Positions 17,412 to 26,932 of a stretch of 64,000 nucleotides of DNA are shown piece after piece. The stretch's first letter is position 1. Every line of letters begins with the position of its first letter. The DNA is from Cohnella cholangitidis (GTDB lineage: Bacteria; Bacillota; Bacilli; Paenibacillales; Paenibacillaceae). The position numbers were made by a program, and so were the translations under genes. The notes under the pieces were generated by a model. It was not told where the DNA came from, did not search any database, and saw only the letters and a program-made list of their open reading frames with translations. Where the stretch lies: assembly GCF_014107495.1 (NCBI RefSeq), contig NZ_CP041969.1:372001-436000 (forward strand), given 5' to 3'.

Positions 17412-18314
17412 TTAATCTTCCAGATATTCCACTCCATCGTCGTAATCCTCGGCGTAATCGGACTCCGAAGCCGTTTCCCCGAGCTCCGAAGAAGCTTGCT
17501 GTACAGCCGATCTAGCGACCCCGGAAGGGAACCCGCGGCGCAGCAATACGCCCATCAGCTTCAGCTTCCGTTCCCTGTCATTCCCTTTCGTACTTGACCA
17601 GCGCTTGCGGGCTAATGCCAGAGCCGCGTCTTGCTCTACCTGCCCGTCCAGCTCTCCGATCGCCTGCTCAATATCCTCACGCCCGACTCCCCGTTGTTGA
17701 AGCTCCTGTCTGATCAGCATCCGGCCCTTTCTCTGGCCGACCGCACGCTGCTCCGTAAACCGTTTAGCGTAGGCTGTGTCATCTACCATCCTTCTCGCCT
17801 GCAGCCGCTCCAGGCAGGCTGCTACGACTTCTGGGACATACCCTTTGCGCTTAAGCGCCCGCGACAGTTCCGCCGTCGTCCTCGCCTGACGTTCCAACAT
17901 CACCAGCGCCGCACGGTAGGCATCTTCTTTCTGCTCATCTTGTTTCAACACTTCATAGTCCGCCGCCGTCAACTGCCGCCCCTTCAGTAGTCGCCAGCTA
18001 ACCAACGTATCCTCATGAACGGTGAGCGTCGTACCCGTCCCGACCTCGGCGCCCATTCTCCGCGCGGATTGCGCACCGGAAATGAGAGCATCTACCTCCT
18101 CGTTCCAATCCCCGTCTCTCTGCTCAACGTCCTCCGCTTTTGCCGACTCATCAAGATCGAGCTTTAGCGTGACCCAGTACATATGCGTTTTCTTGGGATG
18201 AGACTCTATCGCAACCACTTCCGCGCCCAATACGGGCAGATTCATCGGATTTCCCTGAGTACCCGCAGCTGAATCTTTAGTTCGGCTCTTACCCGGTTTT
18301 CTTGGTTTATACAT
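17412..18314 (-). CDS. recX: RecX-family regulator of RecA
   Basis: A 300-residue protein whose C-terminal half holds the RecX three-helix repeats (ALVMLERQARTTAELSRALK, YAKRFTEQRAVGQRKGRMLI, LMGVLLRRGFPSGVAR). RecX binds RecA filaments and modulates them. The N-terminal 130 residues, a basic low-complexity leader and a variable domain, are longer than in E. coli RecX. I start at ATG 18314, six bases after AGGTG; GTG 18323 overlaps that site. It follows recA after a terminator-like hairpin. Confidence 0.88.
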   Translation of the reverse strand: MYKPRKPGKSRTKDSAAGTQGNPMNLPVLGAEVVAIESHPKKTHMYWVTLKLDLDESAKAEDVEQRDGDWNEEVDALISGAQSARRMGAEVGTGTTLTVHEDTLVSWRLLKGRQLTAADYEVLKQDEQKEDAYRAALVMLERQARTTAELSRALKRKGYVPEVVAACLERLQARRMVDDTAYAKRFTEQRAVGQRKGRMLIRQELQQRGVGREDIEQAIGELDGQVEQDAALALARKRWSSTKGNDRERKLKLMGVLLRRGFPSGVARSAVQQASSELGETASESDYAEDYDDGVEYLED

Positions 18315-18345
18315 TCCGAACACCTCACTTCTCTACAAAAACACA

Positions 18346-18369
18346 AAGAGCGGCAATATATGCCGCTTA
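18346..18369 (-). terminator. Hairpin terminator between recA and recX
   Basis: AGCGGCA and TGCCGCT pair across a short AT loop; the minus strand then reads CTTTGTGTTTTTG. Read-through could still feed recX. Confidence 0.7.
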
Positions 18370-18411
18370 AGTGTCCTACTATTCATTAACCCCGTTAGTC
18401 ATTGGGTTGTA

Positions 18412-19476
18412 TTATAGATCTTCGCCGAATTCAGCATCGTCATCATCATCCGAGGATAATGCAGCGGAACTTGCTGCCGCAGCCGTTAACGAAGATGATA
18501 GAAGCGTTTCGCGAATCTGCCTCTCAATTTTCTCGGACGCTTCCGGATTGTCCTTTAAATATTGTTTCGCATTCTCGCGGCCTTGTCCAAGTCGTTCGTT
18601 ATTGTAAGAGAACCAAGCGCCGCTCTTCTGGATAATATCCTGCTCCGCGCCGATGTCGATAATACTGCCGACCTTCGAAATCCCTTCGCCGTACATAATA
18701 TCGACGTCCGCTTGCTTGAACGGAGGCGCTACCTTGTTCTTCACGACTTTGATTCTCGTGCGGTTGCCGACCACGTCGTTCCCTTGCTTAATAGCCTCAA
18801 CGCGTCGAACGTCCAACCGAACGCTCGCGTAGAATTTCAACGCCCGTCCACCCGGAGTCGTCTCCGGATTACCGAACATGACGCCGATCTTCTCGCGAAG
18901 CTGATTGATGAAGATGGCAAGACACTTCGACTTGCTGACGGCACCGGACAGTTTACGCATCGCTTGCGACATTAAGCGAGCCTGCAATCCGACGAAAGAA
19001 TCTCCCATATCGCCTTCGATTTCCGCCTTCGGTACAAGAGCCGCAACCGAGTCTACGACGATAATGTCAACCGCGCCGCTCCGTACAAGAGCTTCCGCGA
19101 TCTCCAGAGCCTGTTCTCCCGTGTCCGGCTGAGAAAGAAGCAGCTCATCGATGTTCACGCCGAGATTTCGCGCATAAACCGGGTCGAGCGCATGCTCGGC
19201 ATCAATGAATGCTGCCGTTCCGCCAGCGCGCTGTACTTCTGCGATTGCGTGTAAAGAAACCGTCGTTTTACCGGATGATTCCGGTCCGTATACTTCTATA
19301 ATCCGCCCGCGTGGGTATCCGCCTATTCCAAGAGCGATGTCCAATGCTAACACTCCGCTGGATACTGTCTCAACAGCGAGGTTAGCACTCTCGCCAAGTT
19401 TCATTACAGAGCCTTTACCGAATTGTTTCTCAATCTGGCGCAAGGCCATGTCTAATGCGGCGCGACGATCTGACAA
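18412..19476 (-). CDS. recA: RecA recombinase
   Basis: The central recombinase and SOS co-protease, 354 residues from the chosen start. The Walker A motif GPESSGKTT is at residues 64-72, Walker B-like [10 protein letters not shown] follows, and loop L2 is in [18 protein letters not shown]. The acidic tail ([14 protein letters not shown]) is typical. The family normally begins [12 protein letters not shown]; here that Met is the TTG at 19476, with AAGGA ten bases upstream. ATG 19512 would add 12 residues with a weaker ribosome site. A LexA box lies upstream, so SOS induction is expected. Confidence 0.97.
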   Translation of the reverse strand: MSDRRAALDMALRQIEKQFGKGSVMKLGESANLAVETVSSGVLALDIALGIGGYPRGRIIEVYGPESSGKTTVSLHAIAEVQRAGGTAAFIDAEHALDPVYARNLGVNIDELLLSQPDTGEQALEIAEALVRSGAVDIIVVDSVAALVPKAEIEGDMGDSFVGLQARLMSQAMRKLSGAVSKSKCLAIFINQLREKIGVMFGNPETTPGGRALKFYASVRLDVRRVEAIKQGNDVVGNRTRIKVVKNKVAPPFKQADVDIMYGEGISKVGSIIDIGAEQDIIQKSGAWFSYNNERLGQGRENAKQYLKDNPEASEKIERQIRETLLSSSLTAAAASSAALSSDDDDDAEFGEDL

Positions 19477-19545
19477 CTCACCCACATCCTTATCTTTTGA
19501 TAGATTTATCATAACGCTTTTCCAACTGTTTGCCAAGCATTTTGA

Positions 19546-19557
19546 GAACATTTGTTC
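19546..19557. promoter_or_regulatory. LexA (SOS) box of recA
   Basis: GAACATTTGTTC, read as GAACAAATGTTC on the gene strand, fits the Gram-positive LexA consensus CGAACRNRYGTTYC except at the flanks. It lies 70 bases upstream of the TTG start, with a -10-like TAAAAT immediately beside it. Confidence 0.85.
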
Positions 19558-19570
19558 TATTTTATTTCGT

Positions 19571-19603
19571 AAAAAACCGCAGCAAAGTAATCTTCGCTAC
19601 GGT
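19571..19603 (-). terminator. Terminator upstream of the recA promoter
   Basis: ACCGCAGC (19576-19583) pairs with GCTACGGT (19596-19603) with one G-U pair, and the minus strand continues with TTTTTT. It would stop transcripts arriving from cinA before the recA LexA box. Confidence 0.65.
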
Positions 19604-19755
19604 TCTTCCGCAACTTTCAAATAAACTTTATCATAACTCCCATGGATTGACAAGCATCGACAGTTTTTTGTCACATTTTGTTCACCCTTGCGATATTCCT
19701 ACTATTCCGTCTATTCGTCTGCCTCTCAGTCTTACAACTTTAGATTCCTTATGAG

Positions 19756-20297
19756 CACTATCCCGTTCACTCAGTTGCTATTCTTCCCCTAATCCATCCC
19801 TTATCGGCTATTTTTCATAATACCCCCTTAATCTCCTTTAGCCAATATCCCCTTCACTCAGCTCCATAGCATTGATTAATAAGGTTCAAATTGCTAGAAC
19901 GTTACCCCGGTTACAAATAAAACCGCTATGATCCGCTGCTACCTTAACCTAAATGCAGGGTTTCTGAAAATGCAGAATAGCAACGAATATGCCAGTCGAT
20001 CACATCCAATTTACGACCTGAACCAATGGGATAACGATAGAAACTCAATAGACCACCGTATTATCTCTTACAAAACTGAGCGAAGGGGATAGCGACATAA
20101 GGCACGGTATCACAGCACACGCTTTCCTCTCACTCAACTGAGCAATAGGGATAGTGGAGATAAGGTGAAGATAAGGTGAAGATAAGGTACAGACTCCCCT
20201 CCCCTTGCCCTCCTGAACCAATGGGATAACGACAAAAAGGCACGGCCAGCACACTCAACCCTCTCACGCAACTGAGCGAAAGGGATAGCGGCTATAA
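19756..20297. repeat. Repeat cluster 1, seven copies in both orientations, no gene
   Basis: Copies of a degenerate motif ACTGAGCGANNGGGATAG, often followed by yG(n)3-4ATAAGG. Two copies on the left (about 19756 and 19843) read on the minus strand; five on the right (about 20017, 20073, 20135, 20211, 20268) read on the plus strand, spaced 56-76 bases. The last four share longer flanks, including GGCACGG and CTCTCAC boxes. The cluster fills most of the 870-base gap between recA and cinA. I see no supportable gene in it. Confidence 0.85.
20159..20188. repeat. 11-bp tandem repeat inside cluster 1
   Basis: GATAAGGTGAA occurs three times in a row (the third copy ends GATAAGGT). It is an expansion of the ATAAGG tail of the neighbouring dispersed repeat. 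Confidence 0.8.
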
Positions 20298-20349
20298 CCG
20301 TGCCCATATTAACACTTTTAATACTTGAAGCGAACTAGCCACTCTCGGA

Positions 20350-21603
20350 TCAGCTACGGCCAGTCAACGATAGCCAAAGCATGTAGAGCGCTCTCTTCGC
20401 CGCCCGCAATCGAATGCCTTCCCTGTCGCCCGACAACTGAAGCTTCTCCACGCGGGTTTCGCGCCCCCGTTCGGCTAAGCCCACGTAGACAAGCCCAACA
20501 GGTTTGTCTTCCGATGCACCTGGCCCGGCATTTCCTGTAATGGACAATGCGAAATCGGAATCGGCCGCAGATCGCATTCCCTCCGCCATAGAGGCGGCCG
20601 TCTCCGCGCTGATCGCCCCCGGAGCTTCAGGTCCCTCAAGCAATTCGGCAGGCACGCCTAATTGCCCCGTCTTCATGGCATTGCTGTACGTCACGACGCC
20701 TCCGAGGAACACAACCGCGCTGCCTGGAATAGTCGTCACGAGCTGGGATACCATTCCTCCCGTGCAACTCTCCGCCAAGGACAAAGTCCGTTGCTGCTCG
20801 GTCAGCGTACGGACGATCGTTGCCTCGATCGGCACGTCTTCCTCGGCATATAGATGCGCTAACGTTCTACCGCGAATGGCCGTTAAAGTCCCTTCCAGTT
20901 TCCGCGCCGCTTCTTCGGAATCCGCCGCCTTGGTGGAGACGCGGATCGCGACTTCGCCTTCCTTCGCATAAGGAGCGATCGTCGGATCCTGTTGTTCCCG
21001 AATCAGATCGATCAACAAGTCCTCCAGCCCGGATTCTCCGATGCCAGCAAACTTTAACATGACGGAATGTAGCTTCTTCGCCGGTCCGAGCTGCTCTTTC
21101 AACCAAGTTGAGCCGTCGTTGTCGAACATCGGTTTCATTTCGCGCGGCGGTCCGGGTAACAGCAAGTAACAGGTACCCTCAACGGCCAACGCATTGCCGA
21201 CCGCGAGCCCCGTGTCGTTCCGCAGCGGCGTTGCCCCTTCGATAAGCAAAGCCTGCCGACGATTGCTCTCGACGAAAGCGCCGCCCCTGCCGGCAAACAT
21301 ACTCGCGATTTTCGCCATCGTCGGCTCGTGCAATTCAATGCCGCGGCCTAAATATTCGGCCAACGCATCCCGCGTCAGATCATCGAGCGTCGGACCGAGC
21401 CCGCCCGTAAATACGAGCAAATCCGCTCTTCCGCGCGCGATATCGATTGCTTGGATCAAACGTTCCTTGTTATCGCCCGCAACAGTCTGATAATAAACGT
21501 CAATGCCCAGCTCTGCCAAACCTCGCGACAGATACTGGGCGTTCGTGTTTACGATTTGACCGAGGAGCAGCTCCGTGCCGACAGCTATGATTTCTGCTCT
21601 CAT
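20350..21603 (-). CDS. cinA: CinA-family competence/damage-inducible protein
   Basis: A two-domain protein of 417 residues. The N-terminal molybdopterin-binding-like domain (AEIIAVGTELLLGQIVNTNA, FTGGLGPTLDDLTRDA) is linked to the C-terminal CinA amidase domain (LAESCTGGMVSQLVTTIPG, SITGNAGPGA), which in homologues deamidates NMN. I choose ATG 21603 where homology starts; 21642 adds an unrelated leader overlapping pgsA. It is upstream of recA, as usual, but the repeat cluster and a terminator separate them here. Confidence 0.93.
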   Translation of the reverse strand: MRAEIIAVGTELLLGQIVNTNAQYLSRGLAELGIDVYYQTVAGDNKERLIQAIDIARGRADLLVFTGGLGPTLDDLTRDALAEYLGRGIELHEPTMAKIASMFAGRGGAFVESNRRQALLIEGATPLRNDTGLAVGNALAVEGTCYLLLPGPPREMKPMFDNDGSTWLKEQLGPAKKLHSVMLKFAGIGESGLEDLLIDLIREQQDPTIAPYAKEGEVAIRVSTKAADSEEAARKLEGTLTAIRGRTLAHLYAEEDVPIEATIVRTLTEQQRTLSLAESCTGGMVSQLVTTIPGSAVVFLGGVVTYSNAMKTGQLGVPAELLEGPEAPGAISAETAASMAEGMRSAADSDFALSITGNAGPGASEDKPVGLVYVGLAERGRETRVEKLQLSGDREGIRLRAAKRALYMLWLSLTGRS

Positions 21604-21652
21604 GCTAAGTTCCGCCTCGTTATGTTCGTCTTTAGCCGCCATAAGAAGCGGA

Positions 21653-22231
21653 TTAATCCGAAACTGGAATCAAATTTTTGTTTTTGACGAAATAATCTAT
21701 GCCCGAGTATACGGTAATCAGTACTGCCGCCCAGACGACGATTAGATCTATGCGCAAGTCTATGAAGTTAAAAGGGAAATTGTTGAGCAGCAAAACGATG
21801 ATCATCGTGATTTGCACCGCCGTCTTCCATTTGCCCCATTTGCTAGCGGCAAGAACCGCTCCTTCCAGCAGAGCAACCTGCCTTAAGCCGGTTACCGCCC
21901 ATTCGCGGCTGATAATGATAATCGCGACCCAGGCACCCAGTTTCCCCATCTCTACCAAGGCGATCAGCACGGCAGCCATAAGAAGCTTGTCCGCCAGCGG
22001 ATCAAGAAGCTTGCCGAGATTCGTGACGATTTTCCGTTTGCGCGCGATATAACCGTCCAACCCGTCCGTGCTCGCCGCAATAATAAAAAGAAGCAACGCG
22101 CACACTTGATTGTAGGAAATGGAATACTCGCCTATCGTAAGCGAACCAAGGTCTAGTCGGACCAATAAGAAAATCGTCACGATCGGTACTAAAAAGATTC
22201 TTGCAAGCGTGATCCGATTGGCGAGGTTCAC
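21653..22231 (-). CDS. pgsA: Phosphatidylglycerophosphate synthase
   Basis: An integral membrane enzyme of 192 residues that makes phosphatidylglycerophosphate from CDP-diacylglycerol and glycerol-3-phosphate. The CDP-alcohol phosphotransferase motif DGLDGYIARKRKIV...GKLLDPLADKLL has all conserved acidic residues. Several hydrophobic helices flank it. Its start overlaps the rimO stop by 4 bp, so the two are translationally coupled. Confidence 0.95.
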   Translation of the reverse strand: MNLANRITLARIFLVPIVTIFLLVRLDLGSLTIGEYSISYNQVCALLLFIIAASTDGLDGYIARKRKIVTNLGKLLDPLADKLLMAAVLIALVEMGKLGAWVAIIIISREWAVTGLRQVALLEGAVLAASKWGKWKTAVQITMIIVLLLNNFPFNFIDLRIDLIVVWAAVLITVYSGIDYFVKNKNLIPVSD

Positions 22232-23556
22232 GCAATTCCCTCCCCTGACAAATCATACTCGTAAGCGTGTGTAATCTTTACCTTGCTTATCTCGCCGATT
22301 TGTACTGGACAATTAGTGATGAATACTTCTCCGTCTACTTCAGGAGCGTCATACTGGCTTCTGCCGATAAACACGTCGCTGCGGCCGTCGTAACGCTCTA
22401 CCAATACTTCGATCGTGCGGCCTACGTATTTAGCGGCATTATCCTTAGCCACTTCGCGCTGAATCTCCATCAGCGTATTGGCGCGGAACTGCTTCACTTC
22501 ATCCGATAGCTGATCCGGCAAGCGATTGGCAGGAGTATCTTCCTCTTGCGAATAAGCAAATACGCCTAGACGATCGAATTTCATTTCGCGGACGAAATCG
22601 CACAGCTTCTCGAAATCTTCCTCCGTCTCGCCCGGGAAACCGACGATCATCGAAGTGCGAAGAGCCACTTCCGGAATACGCGCGCGGATTTTGGCTACCA
22701 GCTCGCGAACGTCCCGTTGACGACCCGGACGTCGCATTCTTTTCAGAATGGAATCCTCGCTATGCTGAAGCGGCATATCGATATAATTGCAAATCTTAGG
22801 ATTCGTAGCGATCGCTTCGATCAATTCGTCCGTAAAGAAGCCCGGATACGCATAGTGCAGGCGAACCCATTCGATTCCCGGCACTTCGCTTACGCGATTC
22901 AACAGCTCCGGAAGCTTAAACCCATCGTACAGGTCGGTTCCGTAGTTCGTGGAATCCTGCGCTATCAGGCTAATCTCTTTAACGCCTTGCTCCGATAACA
23001 GCTTTACTTCCGCAAGAATAGATTCTATCGAACGGCTGCGGAATTTCCCCCGCATAATCGGAATGCTGCAGAACGTACAAGCATTGTCGCAACCTTCCGC
23101 AATTTTAACATATGCCGTATGGCGCGGAGTCGTTAGCAATCTAGGCAAGTTTTCTTCATAGTTAAACACCGGGTTGCCTACGTATACCGGTTTGCGTCCG
23201 CGTAACGCCTCGTCGATAATATCGTTGATTCGATGAAAATCGCCAGTACCGACGATTCCGTCGATTTCCGGCATCTCGTCCATCAGTTCTTTTTTATAAC
23301 GTTGGGTCAGACAGCCCGATACGATTAGCGCCTTCAAACGCGCCGAATCCTTGAGCTCCGCCAAATTCAGAATCGTGTTGACCGATTCTTCCTTGGCCGC
23401 GTCGATGAACCCGCACGTATTTACGATAATAACCGTCGCATCCTCCGGCTTCTCGACCAAAGAGAACCCTCTTTGATGAATCAGTCCGGACATAATCTCG
23501 GAATCGACTAAATTTTTCTCACAGCCAAGCGTGACGACGCTGACTCTCTCTATCAT
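22228..23556 (-). CDS. rimO: Ribosomal protein S12 methylthiotransferase RimO
   Basis: A radical-SAM enzyme of 442 residues that methylthiolates an Asp of ribosomal protein S12. The N-terminal UPF0004 domain (SVVTLGCEKNLVDSE, with cysteines in NTCGFID and SGCLTQ) holds one Fe-S cluster. The central radical-SAM motif CDNACTFCSIPIMRG binds the second. A C-terminal TRAM domain (GRTIEVLVER) follows. LGCEKNxVDSE and the missing MiaB-specific features favour RimO over MiaB. Confidence 0.94.
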   Translation of the reverse strand: MIERVSVVTLGCEKNLVDSEIMSGLIHQRGFSLVEKPEDATVIIVNTCGFIDAAKEESVNTILNLAELKDSARLKALIVSGCLTQRYKKELMDEMPEIDGIVGTGDFHRINDIIDEALRGRKPVYVGNPVFNYEENLPRLLTTPRHTAYVKIAEGCDNACTFCSIPIMRGKFRSRSIESILAEVKLLSEQGVKEISLIAQDSTNYGTDLYDGFKLPELLNRVSEVPGIEWVRLHYAYPGFFTDELIEAIATNPKICNYIDMPLQHSEDSILKRMRRPGRQRDVRELVAKIRARIPEVALRTSMIVGFPGETEEDFEKLCDFVREMKFDRLGVFAYSQEEDTPANRLPDQLSDEVKQFRANTLMEIQREVAKDNAAKYVGRTIEVLVERYDGRSDVFIGRSQYDAPEVDGEVFITNCPVQIGEISKVKITHAYEYDLSGEGIA

Positions 23557-23639
23557 GGATGACTTCCCCCAAACGTTCGTCCGTTGTTATCCACAACAGT
23601 ATAAACGAACCCCATATACGTGTCAAAACGGCACTGCCT

Positions 23640-24131
23640 TTAGCGATAGTTGATAAACTGCAGCTCGAGCGGAAGTCCGGCTCCTTTTAACAGCGCCATG
23701 ACGGCTTGCAGATCGTCTTTGCTCTTGCCCGTGATCCGCAGCTGATCCCCTTGAATTTGGCTTTTGACCTTAAGCTTCGAATCGCGAATCAGGATGTTCA
23801 TTTTCTTCGCGTTCTCCTGGTCGACGCCTTGCTTCAACTTGATTTCCTGACGCACAGTTCCGCCGGAAGCCGGCTCGATTTTCCCGTAATCGAGATTCAG
23901 GATAGGCACGCCGCGTTTGATCATCTTCGATTGCAGAATGTCCAAGACGCTTTTCAGCTTGAAGTCGCTATCCGAGGCTAGAACGAGCTTCTCGCCTTCC
24001 AGTTCTATGTTGCTTTTGCTTCCTTTGAAGTCGAAGCGCGTTTCAATTTCCTTAAGTGCTTGTTGAATCGCGTTGTTCATTTCCTGCATGTCCACTTTCG
24101 ACACCACGTCAAAAGAATATTCCGATGCCAT
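23640..24131 (-). CDS. YajQ-family nucleotide-binding protein
   Basis: A 163-residue protein matching YajQ end to end ([54 protein letters not shown]). It has two ferredoxin-like halves. Homologues bind cyclic-di-GMP or nucleotides and RNA; the role in Firmicutes is unclear. It stands alone between rodZ and rimO, with a terminator before it. Confidence 0.93.
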   Translation of the reverse strand: MASEYSFDVVSKVDMQEMNNAIQQALKEIETRFDFKGSKSNIELEGEKLVLASDSDFKLKSVLDILQSKMIKRGVPILNLDYGKIEPASGGTVRQEIKLKQGVDQENAKKMNILIRDSKLKVKSQIQGDQLRITGKSKDDLQAVMALLKGAGLPLELQFINYR

Positions 24132-24200
24132 TACGATCCTCTTCCTTTCATCTATTGCCCATTTATCCCTATATTATAGCACGAGAGTCCCCTAGGATTA

Positions 24201-24226
24201 AAACAAAAAGCCCTCCATAGGAGGGC
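24201..24226 (-). terminator. Terminator after the rodZ-like gene
   Basis: GCCCTCC-ATA-GGAGGGC, followed on the minus strand by CTTTTTGTTTTAA. Confidence 0.85.
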
Positions 24227-24247
24227 CGCAGCGTTACATTCATGTCC

Positions 24248-25096
24248 TTATTGTGCCGTATCGGTCACGGGAGTAAACATGTATTTGGTCGACCCCGGCT
24301 TGTTGCCGTCATCGAAGGTCACGTCATCCACATAAAAGGTAACGTAATCCGTCCGCCCGACATTGACGTATAGAGGCGTTGTGAGGTCGAACGTGAGCTG
24401 TTGGGCTTCCCTGACGCTCTTATAGAACAGTTTTTTTCCGGTCCTGCTGTTCTCTCTGACTTCGATCCATGCCTCTCCCGAAATGTCCAATTTCAATTGA
24501 TGGCCTGCCCCGGGAGTCACCTCGTAATAGTTAATGCTGTTCTTCGTTTCGATCAACGTTAAGGTAACGGCGCTTACTGGCGGAGTCGGCGTTACGGATT
24601 CGGACGGAGTAACGCTAGGTGTAATGCTTGCGGAAGGACTCGGCGTCGATGTTTCCGTCGAAATCGGCGGATTGGAGTTGAGTTCCTGCGTATCGGGCTC
24701 TTTATTATTCGACCAGTAAACATAAATAACTACGGCGATTAGGATTGGAAAGGCCCACATCAACAAGGATACGGCAACTTTGCCCCATCGGTCGTTATGT
24801 TGCACGCTTCTCCTGCCGGGTTTGATCATCGGTTCAGCCTTAACCGTTTCGGTTACGGGAGCCTGCGGCAATTCTTTGTGATACAGACGCAGTACTTCTT
24901 CCGCATCCAATCCGACTGTCTCCGCGTACGTCTTTACGAATGCCCGAACGTAGAACGAACCAGGCAGCACTTTATATTCGCCGTTCTCGATCGCTTCCAA
25001 GTATCTTTTGCGGATCTTCGTATATTCTTGGATATCATCCAATGTATAGCCCCGTTGCTCGCGCGCTTTGCGAAGCAGGGCGCCTAAATCGGACAT
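24248..25096 (-). CDS. rodZ: RodZ-like membrane protein (YmfM family)
   Basis: A 282-residue bitopic protein. Residues 1-75 are a RodZ-type helix-turn-helix domain (LRKAREQRGYTLDDIQEYTK, LEAIENGEYKVLPGSFYVRA) that binds MreB in homologues. One membrane helix (about residues 116-138, VSLLMWAFPILIAVVIYVYW) is followed by a Ser/Thr/Pro-rich linker and a C-terminal DUF4115 beta domain. The ATG at 25096 has GGGAGG eight bases upstream. It precedes pgsA in Bacillus; here yajQ and rimO lie between. Confidence 0.88.
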   Translation of the reverse strand: MSDLGALLRKAREQRGYTLDDIQEYTKIRKRYLEAIENGEYKVLPGSFYVRAFVKTYAETVGLDAEEVLRLYHKELPQAPVTETVKAEPMIKPGRRSVQHNDRWGKVAVSLLMWAFPILIAVVIYVYWSNNKEPDTQELNSNPPISTETSTPSPSASITPSVTPSESVTPTPPVSAVTLTLIETKNSINYYEVTPGAGHQLKLDISGEAWIEVRENSRTGKKLFYKSVREAQQLTFDLTTPLYVNVGRTDYVTFYVDDVTFDDGNKPGSTKYMFTPVTDTAQ

Positions 25097-25138
25097 GCCT
25101 TTCACCTCCCAATGTTCATGGTGTTGGCGGTATGTAGT

Positions 25139-25909
25139 TTAGAAATCGTCGTTCAAGCCTGCGGTTGTGAAGTTTTCATAAGAAATTTCCTCATCCGGAG
25201 TGTTTCGCAATTCCACGATGCAATCGAACACGTCGTAATCGAATTGCGATTCCCTTACGAATATGTCCGGATGCTCGATAACCTTCGTGGAAGGCATCGC
25301 CATAATTTCCTGCAGCAAGGCATAATGTTTTTCGTTCGAACGAATCGTACTGACAATACCATCGATAATGAATACGTTATTCGGGTTCATTTCTTCTTCG
25401 GACAATTGGCTTCTTACCGTCTGGCGAAGGAGCGTGGAGGACACGAATGCCCAACGCTTATTGGAGCAGACGCTTCCGGCGATGATGGATTCCGTCTTCC
25501 CGACGCGCGGCATTCCGCGTAGTCCTATCGTTTGGTTTCCCTCGCGCTTGAACAGCTCGCCCAAAAAATCGACCAGAAGACCTAATTCGTCGCGCGTGAA
25601 GCGAAATGTCTTATGGTCGTCGGAATCACGCTCGATATATCGGCCATGCCGAACCGCTAAAATATCCGTCAGACGCGGGGGGCGCAGCGTATTCACCGTA
25701 ATGTTCTCAACCTTGCGAAGCATTTTGCCGAGTAATTCGATCTTCTCGTCGTCATCGGTTTGGAGCAGCATTCCCCGAGTTCTATCTTCCACTCCGTTGA
25801 TCGTTAGAATGTTGACTTCCAGCATCCCAAGCAATGAAGCGATATCGCCGAGCAATCCAGGACGATTTTTGTGGATCTTATACTCCATGTACCATTGTTT
25901 GGGTTCCAT
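25139..25909 (-). CDS. ymfK: YmfK-family protein with N-terminal ACT-like domain (DUF3388)
   Basis: A 256-residue conserved protein of unknown function. The first 80 residues resemble an ACT domain (YKIHKNRPGLLGDIASLLGMLEVNILTINGV, shortened here). The rest contains a P-loop-like GMPRVGKTESIIAGS and is well kept in Bacillales. ATG 25909 has AGGTG upstream; 25921 has no ribosome site. It lies in the ymf cluster next to rodZ. No function is claimed beyond a possible nucleotide-binding regulator. Confidence 0.85.
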   Translation of the reverse strand: MEPKQWYMEYKIHKNRPGLLGDIASLLGMLEVNILTINGVEDRTRGMLLQTDDDEKIELLGKMLRKVENITVNTLRPPRLTDILAVRHGRYIERDSDDHKTFRFTRDELGLLVDFLGELFKREGNQTIGLRGMPRVGKTESIIAGSVCSNKRWAFVSSTLLRQTVRSQLSEEEMNPNNVFIIDGIVSTIRSNEKHYALLQEIMAMPSTKVIEHPDIFVRESQFDYDVFDCIVELRNTPDEEISYENFTTAGLNDDF

Positions 25910-26000
25910 CTTGCACCTCATTCAAATTTCGGAAAATAATGTAAGATATATAATTGCCGTCGAATGGACGTTTTTCCCGTTTTTTTGGGCTTTCTCTTTT

Positions 26001-26029
26001 ATTCTACAACGCTCATCATTATCCTGCAA
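26001..26029 (-). promoter_or_regulatory. Promoter of ymfK-rodZ
   Basis: On the minus strand -35 TTGCAG (26024-26029) and -10 TAGAAT (26001-26006) are 17 bases apart. Confidence 0.6.
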
Positions 26030-26079
26030 AACAAAACCGATTATTACTCCAAAAGTCCTATAAATATTTGATTTGATGG

Positions 26080-26109
26080 ACAGAAAGCCTCCGAATGGAG
26101 GCTTTCTGT
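26080..26109. terminator. Terminator after ymfI
   Basis: ACAGAAAGCCTCC pairs perfectly with GGAGGCTTTCTGT across GAAT. Both flanks carry short T-rich stretches; the minus-strand gene ymfI ends 89 bases upstream. Confidence 0.75.
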
Positions 26110-26197
26110 TATTTCACGCGATACTCTCAACGCTAATATGTCCCGAATTAACTGAATATATGCGAATAGAGCGGTAAAATCAATCTTTGTGAAAAAG

Positions 26198-26932
26198 TTA
26201 CATATGCCATCCGCCGTTTAGTCCGATCATCTGTCCCGTAACGTAATTCGCATCCTCCGAGACGAGAAATCTAACGAGCTGGGCCACCTCTTCCGCTCCC
26301 CCTAGCCTTCCCAACGGGATTTCCCGGCATAACTGCTCGCGGCCCTCGGAATCGAGCGCTGACAGCATGTCCGTATCGATGGCGCCCGGGCACACGGCGT
26401 TCACCGTAATGCCCGAGGAAGCCATCTCTTTGGCGGCAGATTTGGTAAACGCGTTAAGGCCCCCCTTGGAAGCTGCATATGCGGCTTCACCCGAAGCGCC
26501 GATCTGCCCCCAGATACTGGAGAGATGAACGAAACGCCCCCACCTCTTCCATCGCATCGCCGGACCGAACGACTGGGTCAAATAATAAGCGCCCTTCAGG
26601 TTTACGTTCATCAGATCGTCCCAAATCCGATCATCCATATCTTCCACTAAGCCGTAATGGGCCATCCCCGCGCAATGGACGACAATATCCGGAGCCCATT
26701 GCAATCGATCCAGCTGGTCCTTCAGATTCAGGGTAGACGCCTTGGATCGTAAATCCGCTTGCAGGATGACGGCCTGCACGCCGCTGCCCTTGCATTCGCC
26801 GGCAACTCGCCGCGCCTCTTCCGCCCCCGAATAATACTGGATGGCGACATCGGCGCCATCCGCGGCCAATTGACGGGCTACCGCGGCCCCGATGCCGCGG
26901 GAGGCGCCCGTCACTAACGCCGCGCGCTTCAC
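26198..26932 (-). CDS. ymfI: Short-chain dehydrogenase/reductase (YmfI, FabG-like)
   Basis: A 244-residue SDR. The cofactor motif is TGASRGIGAAVA near the N-terminus. The catalytic Ser lies in HLSSIWGQIGASGEAAYAAS, where Tyr and Lys follow as YAASK. The C-terminal GQMIGLNGGWHM is typical of FabG-like enzymes. It starts with GTG overlapping the ymfH stop by 4 bp. Its substrate is unknown, and whether it acts in fatty acid synthesis cannot be told. Confidence 0.9.
   Translation of the reverse strand: MKRAALVTGASRGIGAAVARQLAADGADVAIQYYSGAEEARRVAGECKGSGVQAVILQADLRSKASTLNLKDQLDRLQWAPDIVVHCAGMAHYGLVEDMDDRIWDDLMNVNLKGAYYLTQSFGPAMRWKRWGRFVHLSSIWGQIGASGEAAYAASKGGLNAFTKSAAKEMASSGITVNAVCPGAIDTDMLSALDSEGREQLCREIPLGRLGGAEEVAQLVRFLVSEDANYVTGQMIGLNGGWHM

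Noticed and set aside
20017..20297. Possible CRISPR array
   Set aside because: Repeats are degenerate, occur in both orientations, spacing varies from 56 to 76 bases, intervals share sequence, and no cas gene is present.
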